Both the position numbers and the translations under genes were made by a program. From Mytilus edulis (lineage: Eukaryota > Mollusca > Bivalvia > Mytilida > Mytilidae), in assembly GCF_963676685.1 (NCBI RefSeq), contig NC_092354.1, positions 69,366,178 through 69,430,177 of the forward strand: a DNA stretch of 64,000 nucleotides, read 5' to 3'. The notes under the pieces were generated by a model. It was not told the DNA's origin and did no database searches. It was given only the letters and a program-made list of their open reading frames with translations. Positions 10,201-20,501 of this stretch are shown piece after piece; position 1 is the first letter of the stretch, and every line of letters begins with the position of its first letter.

Positions 10201-12496
10201 TTTGCGGACCCTTTTAGACTTGTTATATATAAATATATTTATACTGCAATCGACTATTTTATTTATTGTGTCTGTTTAGTTAACGCATCATTGTAAATAT
10301 AACGGAATTTGATGAGACTGTCATCAAAGTGAGAGGGTTAGCGCTATAAAACCAGGTTTAATCCGCCATTTTCTACATTTGAAAATGCCTGTACCAAGTC
10401 AGGAATATGACAGTTCTTGTCCATTCGTTTTTTATGTGTTTTGTTATTTGATTTTGCCATGTGATTATGAACTTTCCGAATTGATTTTCCTCTAAGTTCA
10501 GTATTTTTATGATTTTACTTTTCACTATACAGATAAAGCTATACGTACAAAATGACGTACTTGTAAACGTTAGCTTTATACGTCAATGACTTCAACTAAC
10601 CTATAAGCCCCGCCTACTTACCGGAACTACTGTATTTCGTCAACAACGCCACGTCACAACCATGACAACGTGTAGAAACAATTGTCAAACTTTTATAAAT
10701 TTCAACTTATTTTGTCTTCAAATTGGTAATTTATATACCTTTTTTTTATTAAATGTTATTAGTTAAGTTCATTATCCCTTTCTAATTCCTTGAAATGTCA
10801 ATTTCTTACCGCCTGGACTACGCTTATAGGGAAATACCCCAAAATGGTACCTCTAGAGGGAAATTCCATACACTTTTTTTTTTTAAACAAAATTTGTTAC
10901 ATATTGTTTTTAATTACTAGTATTTATTTTTTATCGATTTCAGTATAAAGACAATATACGTATAGTGTCTTGAAATATGAAATTTATTTGTATTCGGCAC
11001 GAAACAGGGAAAATGCTCGGTAAAACCTCGCGTGTCCCCCTTTTCTAAGGTAGCAATACACAGTTAGGAAAAAAACTTAAAATTGACACTCATAATTTTT
11101 GAACACCCTCTTTCCCCTCTAGTCTAACAAATAAGGCTTAATATTTGTGTTATGAATGTATATATTTATAGAAAGAGAATCTTCCATAGATTTGATTTCT
11201 AATGGTCATAATGTTGAAATATAATCTCTTTTGGGTGTAACCATGGCAACAATTTGCATTTCTTTCATACAAAATATAGCAAAATAGGGGGGTGAACATG
11301 TCACAAAAGTCTCCAAAATTTGGTCCAAAGGAAAATTTCAATCAATTACAGTGTTACCTTTCCTGAAACCATATGTTTATATCTATCAAGTGGTCCAAAA
11401 AAATTATATGCATTTCTGCTCGTTTTTCCATAAAATTGAATTGAAAAGATCGAGCGCAAAATCTTACCGATAGGAAAATACGGACTGTCAAACAGATAAA
11501 TGGCCTATAAAACATGCTAAAACAATCAAAATGTTCATATAAACCCACTAAGGAGGCTATATTATTCTTCAATTATCTAAAAATCAATTTTATTGTACAC
11601 AAACATTCATATTTAAAAAATTCACCATGGCCATAATGCGAAACTAAACTTCTAACTGTGTATTGCTACCTAATCCTCATACAAATAAATTTCATATTTC
11701 AAGACACTATACGTATATTGTCTAAATATATATATATATATATATATATATAAGTCTGAAAATTACACCAAACAGTGTAAGAGTTAGATTTTATACTGAC
11801 AATTTTTTGTCCGTCCCTCAGCGGGATTCGAACTCACACCTATGATACACTACAGCACCAATCGCTTAGCCTCATGTCCAGCGCTCTAGACCACTCGACC
11901 ACATCCGCTATATAAAAATATAACTTCAATAGTCGTAGTGTTACCTTGTCACGGAAGGTGAATCTAGAGATAGACATGAGACACGTGTTTTTTAAGCGTG
12001 TGTAGATGTTATATATATATATATATATACAACTCGTCTAAACATCAACCCAACAATGTTAGATCTGTAAATTTGCTTTCGCAAATTTTTGGTTCTTCCC
12101 TCGCCGGTGGTCGTGTGGTCTAGCGGGACGGCTGCAGTGCAGGCGATTTGGTGTCACGATATCACAGTAGCATGGGTTCGAATCCCGGCGAGGGAAGAAC
12201 CAAAAATTTGCGAAAGCAAATTTACAGATCTAACATTGTTGGGTTGATGTTTAGACGAGTTGTATATACATTATGTACACAGCCATGTATCACCATCATT
12301 GATGGCGATCCGATGGATACATCTGTTGTAATACAATATGTAGAATTAACTTGCCTTCTTGTTACATATCGACTGCCATCTTTTCTGTTCTCCACATCGT
12401 TTATGCAGAATTGTTGTGCTGGATCGAGACATTTACTGGACACGTGAGATCGTTCACAAATGAATTTTGGCCCACGACAAAGATGACAGGAAATAT
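7098..12496 (-). CDS. Ly6/uPAR (LU, three-finger) domain protein, C-terminal two exons
   Basis: Minus-strand exons 12496-12355 and 7278-7098 join in frame (phase 2) and give 106 residues. They run from ISCHLCRGPKF to ...YVTRRCATSAEC..., then ...FNCSFCCQGDDCN and a stop. Twelve cysteines and the closing CC-x4-CN motif are the signature of the LU/three-finger fold. Family members are secreted or GPI-anchored binding proteins; the ligand here is unknown. After the CN there are only 12 hydrophilic residues, so no GPI signal is seen and secretion is likely. The 5.1-kb intron has a GCAAGT donor instead of GT. It contains a Penelope fragment, several foldbacks and a tRNA-like element. The exon with the start codon and signal peptide must lie above 12497 and was not found, so the gene is incomplete here. 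A second LU gene lies next to it on the same strand. Confidence 0.78.
7605..7854. mobile_element. Foldback (MITE-like) element, ~250 bp
   Basis: The left arm from 'agcctgcattgaatgtg' and the right arm ending 'cacccaatgcaatcggct' are imperfect reverse complements. Pairing continues inward through 'cttgctagctgaa'/'ttcagctagcctagcaag', 'cattattagg'/'cctaataatg' and 'tcctccctt'/'aagggagga'. The whole stretch could form one long hairpin. It lies in the long intron of LU gene 1. Confidence 0.7.
8410..8549. mobile_element. Foldback element with ~45-bp inverted arms
   Basis: 'gtatatatgttacaggca' at the left and 'tgcctgtaacatatac' at the right are inverted, with further pairing through 'tttctaaattta' and 'gcattttgtaaaatg'. 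No coding capacity. It sits in the LU gene 1 intron. Confidence 0.7.
9051..9317 (+). mobile_element. Penelope-like element fragment: GIY-YIG endonuclease domain
   Basis: The open frame 9051-9317 reads LQCRCGMQYVGEIEQSFNKR, then a His-Arg stretch, ...PVSRHLRSPGHAKADL..., and ...ARESFWIRKLRT before TAA. The YVGE, NKRMxxHR, PVSxH...SPGH and ESFWIxxLRT blocks match the C-terminal GIY-YIG-type domain of Penelope-like elements and related retroelement proteins. The reverse-transcriptase part is missing, so this is a fragment. The bases just before (ttctacag) look like a 3' splice site, possibly by chance. Downstream, 'gatgaaggatatctgttctc' (9906-9925) followed by 'cgaaat' resembles the 3' non-coding region common to these elements. 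Confidence 0.7.
9558..10215 (+). repeat. Direct repeat pair, ~210 bp, offset ~443 bp
   Basis: 9561-9775 and 10004-10210 both begin 'aaatacgcagtct'/'aaatatgcagtct' and share 'ttgcaattgc', 'taccgttgtca', a block of 'gttgttgtaacatcttaact' and 'cttagcggtctttgcgg'. The second copy has deletions. The ORF 9558-9875 in the first copy is not kept open in the second and is hydrophobic by AT bias. I do not call a gene. The pair may be the 3' end of the preceding retroelement. Confidence 0.6.
10350..10535 (+). repeat. Dispersed repeat, 'aagtcaggaatatgacag' family
   Basis: The stretch with 'ccaggtttaatccgccattt', 'ctgtaccaagtcaggaatat' and 'ttgattttgccatgtgatta' recurs at about 34650-34830. Shorter or diverged copies are at 18025-18200 and 30765-31000. 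Confidence 0.75.
10948..11726. mobile_element. Inverted-repeat element, ~780 bp
   Basis: The left end 10948-10995 ('gacaatatacgtatagtgtc' and onward) is the reverse complement of the right end 11679-11724 over about 45 bases. A second inverted pair, 'ggtagcaatacacagttag' at 11050-11068 and its complement at 11651-11669, lies inside. The interior holds two short minus-strand ORFs (11150-11341, 11354-11572) with no recognisable domain. It is a non-autonomous DNA element within the LU gene 1 intron. Confidence 0.75.
11818..11909 (-). repeat. tRNA-like SINE head (minus strand)
   Basis: The minus strand reads AGCGGATGTGGTCGAGTGG, then TCTAGAGCGC as an A-box-like segment (11882-11893). GAGTTCGAATCC follows as the B box (11823-11834), and the segment ends in a CCGCT that pairs with the 5' AGCGG. 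This is a tRNA-derived pol III head. The cloverleaf is imperfect and the flanks are AT-rich, so I take it as a SINE or tRNA pseudogene, not a working tRNA. Confidence 0.6.
12024..12268. mobile_element. tRNA-like core enclosed by perfect 84-bp terminal inverted repeats
   Basis: Left arm 12024-12107 and right arm 12185-12268 are exact reverse complements over all 84 bases I compared. The 77-base centre carries an intact pol III A box TGGTCTAGCGGG (12116-12127) and B box GGTTCGAATCC (12175-12185). The inner ends of the arms (CCCTCGCCGG/CCGGCGAGGG) would form an acceptor-like stem. The element combines a SINE promoter with a foldback structure. It lies between the two exons of LU gene 1, near the GC donor. 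Confidence 0.85.
12349..12356 (-). other. Probable non-canonical GC 5' splice site
   Basis: The exon end reads AAG|GCAAGT on the minus strand. This is otherwise a perfect donor consensus, as is typical of GC-AG introns. Using it gives an exact phase match to the next LU exon and a continuous LU cysteine pattern. Confidence 0.68.
12355..12496 (-). CDS. LU gene 1, exon encoding the first half of the LU domain
   Basis: 142 bases, entered with two bases of a split codon after the acceptor TTTAAAG. It encodes 46 residues containing CHLC, then Cys spaced as in LU finger 1, and ends GSRYVTR plus two bases. The donor is AAG|GCAAGT. An in-frame read-through ORF continues beyond this point but loses the cysteine pattern. 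Confidence 0.75.
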
Positions 12497-14060
12497 CTTT
12501 AAAGTACAAAATTTTACAATACGAATTACATTTATTAAAGTGCAAATTATGCATGATGATAGGTATCGAGAAGCAAATAAATATTTAAAGGCAATCGGAA
12601 ATGAACATTTAATCGAAATGTAAGACAAGACGCGTGCAAAGGATTACTGAAATAAAACGCGTCAGCGAATATTATGCTTTTCCCACTTTAAATTGAAATA
12701 TTCCAAAAATCCGCCCACAGAATTTCATTCAAAAATAATGGTCTGTTGCTGTAAACATTTTCATTTTTACGATAGGAAGATATGAGGGGATTTATATTTG
12801 CTGTCTTCATCTTATATGTATGAGTGATAGAATTTTATGACGTTAAAATTAATAATTTGTTTACCTTTTACACGCTACATGTACGGAAGTAAGACTGATT
12901 ATTTTCAACTGAAAAAAAGGGAATCCGGTGACCCCCTTATATTTTCACATCATTTTTACGGAAATGATTAATTATAGCAATAACTCATAAGTTTTAATAA
13001 AATTCTGTAGACGGATTCTCAGAAGGCATCACAGGTAAATGCAAATCTCTTTCGAAACAAATATTCGTAATCGTTACTTTTCACACATAATCAGGATTTT
13101 GTAGCCTATATTTGAAAAAAAATCTTATTTACTTTTGAATAAGAATTAAGTGGTTTGTACATTATTATATGTAAAACAAAATTTGAACCAATTCAGTATT
13201 TCTGAACTTTGATTTATTGAAGATAACTGATGAGTGTGGCTAACGTTTACACTGCATTTGTACAAGGTTTTCAGTGGCATTCGTCGATGTTGTAGTAAGA
13301 TTTAGCAACGTCATAGGCGTTTCTTTATTTTGGATTTTGAAAAATTCTGGCAGTGAAAAGGTTGACTGCCTCGCCTGCTTTACCAACCATAATGAATTTT
13401 ATGTTCAATCTTAAAAATGAATGTTTTACTACAAGTTTCACATAAACTTAGCATTATTAGTCGCCGATTCATTAAAATGAGATTAAGGATAAAGGACATA
13501 TATAACAAACGAAAACTTCGTAACACAAGGCATTTGTAAACAAGATATGAAGTATACAGATTTTCTTTACTTCAACGATCGAACGGTGACACAGACTGTG
13601 ACAAAGGACAGTGTAGAGACTTGTTAATAAAACTATTTTTTTGAAGAACCCAGTCCTCAATATATTCGTCGGTTCAACGGCGCATCAAATTCTTCAGGTA
13701 AGACATTAAGCAAGAATTATTTTGTTAGTTTATATATGATATTAGTATCACGGAAACATCAAAACAAAGCCACACATATTTGTATTAGCTAATTAGTAAT
13801 ACATTTTTCTGTATTTTTGTAATTAAAAAGAAATCTATTTTTGTTAACGCTTTGTGAAGGGATGTTTCTTAGCTTATTCTGATTGATTATAAATTATAGC
13901 TATTCCTTCAAAATATGTATATCCAAAAGCAAAAACAAAAGTTTTTTTAATTGAAACTTGCACACAAGAGTGTACATATGATATAATTTTGTGTTGTTAG
14001 AGAAATTGTACATTGTACAAATACTGTTTTTTAATATAATAACGTTTGAGTATAACAAAC
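12497..14060. other. Gap between the two LU genes
   Basis: The missing first exon of LU gene 1 should fall here, or further up if the genes overlap. I found no ATG-led hydrophobic stretch ending in a phase-1 donor. The sequence is AT-rich without clear repeats. Confidence 0.4.
14030..14035 (-). promoter_or_regulatory. Putative poly(A) signal (ATTAAA) of LU gene 2
   Basis: ATTAAA on the minus strand, 26 bases beyond the stop codon. Confidence 0.4.
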
Positions 14061-14245
14061 TTATGAATTACGTTCAAGTTGCTTCGTAGTTGTAGAAGGA
14101 GTAGTAGTTGGTGCAGTAGAGGTAGTTGATGTAACAGCCGTAGTTGTAGTTGTGGCAGGCGTAGTTGAAGTAACAGCCGTACTTAAAGCAGCAGACGTGG
14201 TTGTTACTGATTCCAAACTGGGCTTGACAGTATTTACTAAATTGA
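14061..14245 (-). CDS. LU gene 2, terminal exon, Thr/Ser-rich tail
   Basis: 185 bases after acceptor TTGTTTTTTAG. Two bases complete a Leu codon, then 60 residues and TAA. More than half are Thr, Ser, Ala or Pro in short ACT/ACA-rich repeats. A longer ORF in another frame of the same strand (Tyr/Asn/Cys-rich) is a shadow of this codon bias. Confidence 0.72.
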
Positions 14246-17200
14246 CTAAAAAACAATATATGGTATGATATGATTTCCGTAATTCCGTGTCGTGAGTACC
14301 TTAAGTTATTTTCCATATACGAAATTTAAAAAGTGTTTAATTAATTTCATATAAACTCCATTGTTCAGTCGGAACAGAATCCAATTATGATTAAACGAAC
14401 AAAATCCAAACTATGTATATGAAATGAAAAATTTTCCATGACACAAAATGACAAGTTACTTGCATAAATTTATGTATTGATAATAATTTATATTTTAAGT
14501 GTTGGTGTATATATAGTCAGATGAGCACTCAGAAGCGCATTTATCTATGCCCCTATTCTTATTTACTGATAAGAGTTTGATGTAACGTTTCATATTTTAG
14601 CTAAAACAATAAACTTTCAGGCAAAATTAGTCATTGACCAGGTACCCATAATATAACTTTTCTCGTATTTAATGTCTTTTCCTTGGCGTTACATGTTTAC
14701 AATTTTATATCCCTTACATATCAATACAATCGTTCAAAAATCATACAGCAACCATATTTGTAACTAACAATTTCAAGACGTTGTTATTATCTTTTGAAAC
14801 TAAGTTCCCAATTGTAGCCTTTTTCTGTTTTCTGCGCTTTTTTCGTTTTTTTTTTGTCTTTTTGACACATTTCCCTTTTTCGTTCCCTATTCTAAACGGG
14901 TATAGATGCAATTGAGGTTTGTATATGATCTGTATAGTACAAATAATATATTATTTTACTTTTGTTTCTCCTATAATTGTATCAACATATAATCGCTACA
15001 CGATTGGTAATCTGTATAATTCTTTTCTTGTATTTTGTCCAAGAATTAAGATCGTTTTCAATAAAAACATGGATACAACAATATTACTTTTGCTTACTTA
15101 CGGTTACAATAGTTGGAGTCACAGCAAGCTGTCGATAAATCCCTCTTTCCAAATATGTATCTATCACAAATCTAAAGTAAATATCTTATTTGAAAGAAGA
15201 AAAAAACATAACATTTAACTATTACTTCTGAAAATGGATAATTGCATATAAATCCTTGTGCATTATTCTTAATGACGATACTGTATGAAAGTGCAGTTTT
15301 TAACTTTGAAAGATTTTTGTTGTCCTTGAGACAGTTGTGTATGAATTATGATATATTAATATCAGTACAACAAAACACGTTTGACAATGGGATTGCACAG
15401 TAAGGACCCATGGGAACACCTCCTGTCTTTTTATATATAAATCCACCGAAATGCAATGTCCAACATAACATCTTCTTTGTATATTGGTTAATCGGTTACT
15501 ATGTGTATGAGTATGTCTTTATTCTAGTCTGACTAACAGATACCTTACTTTGACCTCCATTAATGCTGCAATGTCCAACGCATCGCTTAGTTTCTTATTT
15601 ACAATACGTAATAATGAGACTTCAAGAAGACGTCACCGGCATTGATCTTAATAGTAGATTATCAACGTTAAATTTTCGCAACAAGACCAATATCTAAAAC
15701 TCTGTTTTTTTTCATAGGACATATCTGGTGGTGACATGTGTTATGTTTCTAAGCAGGTTTCGAGATTATAATTGTATTTTTAAACAGTCTACTCGTATGA
15801 CATGAAAAAAAAATACTTACCGACTTTGGAATACAGCCAAGTGTATGAGACTGTCTGCTACTTAAATCCGATGCCCTGTTGGCAATGCATATCTGAGAAA
15901 AGAAAACTGATGAATATACATATGCTTCACTTTGAATGACATACAAATAGTGGGCTTGTTACAGTAATATATCTGATTAATAAGAACAATTAGACAATTA
16001 CTTATATGTCTTAAGGTAACACGATACCGAATGACGTTACGCCATGAGTTATCGTCCCTTACGTTATCGAATAACGTTCACACATATAAACCAATGCAGC
16101 GGGCCTTGTGTGACATTTTTAACGGTAACTTTCCCTAGATGCAGAGTGCCGAGAGTTTTGATGCAATACGTAGCGGTTATTTGACATACATTGTTTTATC
16201 GTTTTCCGGCAATCATTCTGCTCATTGTTTTAAAATCTTTAAAAAGTAAATTACTTTTAAATATTCTGTTTCTTTGATATTTAAGCATCTGCACGCTTTA
16301 TCTATATATGTTCTTAGGCATAACAGACACAGTTTTATCACCTTATTTTTATTCTTGGTATAGATATAGGAAGATGTGGTGTGATTGCCAATGAGACAAC
16401 TCTCCATCTAAATAACAATTTATAAAAGTAAACCTTGGTTTATTTTTGCAATAAGTACTTATTCATGATTCACACCGTATCCCCATGAAATTTTGTTTTG
16501 AAAGTAGAAATCTAATTTATAGAAGCTTAGGATGATGTGTGAAAAAAACGCGAAATTTTACAACTATTAATTCGTTTTAAAATGGTCATCAAAAAAACCG
16601 CTCGGACAAAATTGAAATTTATTTGGATGAGAATACGGATATAATTAGGGGAAAAGCACAATAAAAGCAGACGTTGAAAATCATACAGAAAATAGTTTAT
16701 TTGTATGGAATGTAAAAAAGTGGTTATTTAGCCGAATAACTTTTCCTGTGTTCCATGTGTAAACAAAACAGTCTCTGAAATTCATTGGTCTGTACAGAGT
16801 AAATTCGATATAGTTTTGTAAATATTTTAAAATTCAGTGCCAGCTTTGTAATCGTATAAACCAGGTCTACTCAGGACGGACAGCAACATCGGAATGAAGC
16901 ATTAGAAAGTTAACGAAGGCTGAGAAATACATGGGCACTTGATTCGGCAGAAATAAAATAACAAAATTCAGGTTCCGTTACAGTCTGAATAAAGCCAGCC
17001 CCGAGTATCCACTTGCGTCTACAAACGCAAGTTGATAGTTGAGGCTGGCTGTAGTCAGACCGGTTCCGTGTTCCCTGATTCCGTTATAATTTTTTTTTCT
17101 CGAAATTTACATGCAAACGACTGACTTTTTATTATTCAAACAGCAAGAGACTGTAAAAAAAGCTAGTTTTAAATCATTTAGATTTTATATTCGTGTTAAT

Positions 17201-20200
17201 TTACGCTTGCATGGGTATTCGGTGTTTTTTTTTTAGTTTTGAGTTGGAAATAATGTACATGTACAAGTTGGGAGATAAAACGACTGAAAAAAAATTAACA
17301 AAGTTACCTTTTAGGGCTCTGAGGGCCATATTGCTCGCATACTAGGCGTCGGAAAAGGCCCGGAAAGTTTCTTGCTTAAAATTAGTTTTTAGAACAAGTA
17401 TACAAGTATTTTATTTTATTTTAAGTATATATATACATGTATAGCGTCAGTTAAAATTTTCCCGACCATCATCGCGGATGCCCTGCCTCTATTGCAAAAC
17501 CTACCTATTGTATTTATTGTTAACTTGTTCTCGTCCTGAACATGCATGAAATATTTTCCACTGGACGTTAACCAACCAATAATCAAAGCAATCAATCCTA
17601 CAATTTACACCCGTCACTTGGAACTTTAGTTGTTAAAATTTAAATCATTGCCTCTAATTTTTTCAAAAAATTCGACAAAGTTTAAACGCAGACCGCGAGG
17701 AAGACCAAAATTGAACAGTTACGCAAAACTAATTGAACATACAGTTGTTTTACTTATATAAAGAATGCATATATGATCTCAAGACTTGTTATGTAAATAA
17801 TTTTTCACAAATGACCGAATGTTGAAATTTGTGAAATTTTGCATAGTTTGCTAACCCGAATAATTCAGTCCCTCCCCGTAATCGATCTCTCCTACTTACT
17901 TAATGTAGTAAGCGGAATATAACGACTGAATTATTCGGGTTAACAGTTTGCAAGGTTTGTCCGACTTGCTGAGCAAACAAGTAACACATTTACACCACGC
18001 AGAGTACACTATACTACATGTAGTGTATGTACCAAGTCAAGAATATGACAGCTGTTTATCATTCTTTTGATGTTTTTCAGCTTTTGATTTCGTCATTTGA
18101 TAAGGGATTTTTTCGTTTTGAATTTTTCCTGGAGTTTTGTTATTTTATTTTTTGGAATGTGTATTTTATCAGGATCATTATTTTTCCTCATAATTTTCAA
18201 AAATTACAGAATGTTTAACCTTTTTTGACTGGTCCATCAAATGTGTCTTTTATAAACAACTGTTTTCAAAATTGTATTGTATCGTCCCGAACATGCATGA
18301 ACTATTAGCCACTGAACGGTAAACAACCATCAAACCGAGCAATTAAAAAACTGTTAAATGAATCAAATTTTTTAAAATACTATATTTCTGCATCACGGAA
18401 TGCAGTACGTACCACCATTATCTAATATGATGGAGTTAAAAATCATTCGGATGAATCTCACGTGAAATGTTTCATTTAATTTTCATGTAAACTTAACAAA
18501 AATCTGAAGGTATTTTTTATGGTTTCAATCAAATTTTAGAACAAAGATATTATTTGAATAATTTTATTTCATATATTTACGTGAATCTAACGTGTACAAA
18601 ATTCCGGTGATTTATGCATGAACTATTATCATAAGATTCGCATGGAACCTGTTCACGCAAGTTTCAAGTATATGCTCGTTTGATGTGAAAATCAGACGAT
18701 ATAAATATTAATTCATATGAGTGAAATTCCATGTGCAGGACGAAATAAAATTATATCTGATTCAGTAGAATTGTATATTGCATTACTAGGAACTTTACGA
18801 CAGTCGACAGGGGAAATGAAAATAAAATATACTCATTCAGATCCTGACACATATTTTTTTTCTCCTTTTCTCTGAGAAGGAATAACGTTATATTCCGTAC
18901 ACCATAACGTCACACGTTTTTGGTCAAATTCTAGGCCTATCGATCAACTTTGAAGCCATTTATTTCAAAAACAAGGATGGTGACACATGAGTTTCTATAC
19001 GTGTATGGATTCACTATGCAATGCTGGATATTATGTTAGTTTTTTGTTTTTCTCCGTATATAAGAAAATAGCCATCCATTCGAAAATCTAAAAAGGTAAG
19101 CCGAAAAAAAGGCATTTCCCCATTTGTCGCCAAAATTGACGTTTTCCTATGAAAATTCCAAAAAAAAACAAAAATCGTGACCCCCATTTTTTATTACATA
19201 TTCCGATGTAACTCGATTCAAAGTACACGTATGCCAAAAATTTTGGAAATCAGGAGATATGCCATTCGGTATCGTGTTACCTTAAAACGATTTTTCATTA
19301 TCAGATCACTGACATTCTCATTACACACTTTGACACGGTTGAGCTTGTTAAACTTACTATATGGTATGGGTATTGCTCATTGTTGAAGGTCGTACGTTGA
19401 ATTTTTGTTGCTTACGTCTACATCACTTTGACTCCCTGGTGTATAGTTGTGTCGCTTACAATTATTACACGCCTTCTGATTTTTATTAAGTTTAACATTT
19501 TCTATACCTGATCTGTAATAAATTATAATTTTACATGTAAGGAGGTGTGGTATGATTGCGAATGACACACAAACATCCATCAAATTCCAAAATGAAGTGG
19601 ACGTTACCATCCGGCTTTCAACAATGACAAAAATCAATACAGTATAGTCGGCTATGAAAGACCTTAACATGAAAAATATAAAACAATTCAATTGAGACAA
19701 CAAACAGTCTAATTCGTAACAAAACAATTTACGAATAACAAATATAAAGGTTGTAAATAGTATAAAGTAAAATCACAAAAATACTCCGAGGAAAATTCAA
19801 AACGTAAAGTCCCTAATCAAATGACAAAAGAAAAAAAACTTGGTACAGCTAATAGCAACAGTAGTATAATCGATTGAGGAAAATAAATTCGGATTACAAA
19901 CTAAAACTGAGGAAAACACACCAAATATAAGAGGAGAACAACGACACAACACAAAAACTAAAATGCAACACACACATAAACGAACTATAATATAACAATG
20001 GCCATTTTAAGAAAAATGATGGGTTGAACCTGGTTGTGTGGATAGCCAAACCTCCCGCTTGTATGGCTATATTAAATATAACATTAAAATGACAACATTA
20101 CATGACAGGACTACAATACAAATAAATGGAAGAACATACAGGACAAAGAAACACATAAATAAATAATACAATAGAACATTACGACACGCTAATAGTTATT

Positions 20201-20501
20201 AAAGATACCAGGCATTTTCTTATGTAATAAATGGTAGATTGAACCTGGTTTTACAGCTAGCTAAACTTCACTTGTATGACAGTCGCATCAAATTCCATTT
20301 TATTGACAACGATGTGTGAACAAAACACATAGATAGAAATGTCAATAATATTTAAAATAATTCAATTGCGAAAACTATCAGCCTAATTTATGAATTACAA
20401 ACTATAAAACTGATTGTAACGAACCTCGTGTGATTGACACTCCACAAGAGATTTACATCTATTCAAATCATACTCTTTGTCACAATGGTAGCAAATTATA
20501 G
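14061..20501 (-). CDS. Ly6/uPAR (LU) domain protein with Thr/Ser-rich tail (first exon not found)
   Basis: Four minus-strand exons join with matching phases: 20501-20425, 15892-15821, 15171-15102 and 14245-14061. The LU domain runs from ICYHCDKEYDLNRC through ...TLGCIPKSICDRY... to ACCDSNYCN. It has ten cysteines in the standard LU spacing and closes with CC-x4-CN. About 60 residues follow, mostly Thr, Ser, Ala and Pro (LVNTVKPSLESVTTTSAA... to TTTKQLERNS), then TAA at 14063-14061. The tail looks like a short O-glycosylated mucin-type stalk and has no GPI or membrane segment. A second, nearly identical first LU exon lies at 25451-25375 in a tandem duplicate block. The signal-peptide exon was not found. 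LU proteins are extracellular; the partner is unknown. An ATTAAA poly(A) signal lies 26 bases past the stop. Confidence 0.78.
15102..15171 (-). CDS. LU gene 2, third LU exon with CC-x4-CN
   Basis: 70 bases, phase 0 to 1. It encodes ICDRYIFGKRDLSTACCDSN and YCN. The acceptor is TACTTTAG and the donor GTAAGT. The CCDSNYCN ending is diagnostic of the LU fold. Confidence 0.8.
15821..15892 (-). CDS. LU gene 2, second LU exon
   Basis: 72 bases, phase 0 to 0, 24 residues ICIANRASDLSSRQSHTLGC plus IPKS. The acceptor is TTTTCTCAG and the donor GTAAGT. It carries the middle cysteines and the conserved GC of LU domains. Confidence 0.75.
16980..17060. repeat. Hairpin, GC-richer than surroundings
   Basis: 'agtctgaataaagccagcc' and the complement of 'ggctggctgtagtcagac' pair. 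The pairing continues to 'cacttgcg'/'cgcaagttg' around a 7-base loop. It is probably a small MITE nested in the TTAA element. Confidence 0.65.
17852..17942. mobile_element. MITE with 'taacccgaataattcagt' ends, copy 1
   Basis: About 17-bp inverted ends ('aacccgaataattcagt' and 'actgaattattcgggtt') enclose ~55 bases. It is flanked by direct 'agtttgc' on both sides (17845-17851, 17945-17951), a likely target duplication. The same family inserts at 41302-41404. Confidence 0.75.
20425..20501 (-). CDS. LU gene 2, first LU exon, copy A
   Basis: 77 bases after acceptor TTCTTTCAG. Two bases complete a split codon, then 25 residues IICYHCDKEYDLNRC...ECQSHE follow. The donor is GAG|GTTCGT, leaving phase 0, which fits the next exon (ICIANRA...). 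This is finger 1 of the LU fold. Confidence 0.78.

Larger units (their letters stand above)
16011..19285. mobile_element. TTAA-flanked inverted-repeat DNA element, 3.3 kb (piggyBac-like ends)
   Basis: TTAA at 16011-16014 is followed by GGTAACACGATACCGAATG, and the exact reverse complement ends just before TTAA at 19282-19285. TTAA target duplication with short perfect inverted ends is the hallmark of the piggyBac superfamily. No transposase ORF is visible. The interior holds younger inserts (hairpin at 16980-17060, MITE at 17852-17942, dispersed repeats at 17538-17640 and 18025-18350). It therefore looks like an old non-autonomous copy. It lies in the intron between the first and second LU exons of LU gene 2. 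Confidence 0.62.

Noticed and set aside
11818..12268. Functional tRNA genes
   Set aside because: A and B boxes are present, but the cloverleaves are imperfect and one core is embedded in long inverted repeats; SINE-type elements fit better.
12148..12623. Plus-strand ORFs of 90-99 codons
   Set aside because: They run through the tRNA-like element and the antisense of an LU exon.
13472..13660. Minus-strand ORF with a hydrophobic N-terminus that could be the LU gene 1 signal exon
   Set aside because: Its first codon is TTG, not ATG, there is no in-frame ATG, and no donor with the needed phase 1 stands out.
14074..14316. Tyr/Asn/Cys-rich minus-strand ORF
   Set aside because: It is a frame shadow of the Thr/Ser-rich terminal exon of LU gene 2, which has correct splicing and phase.
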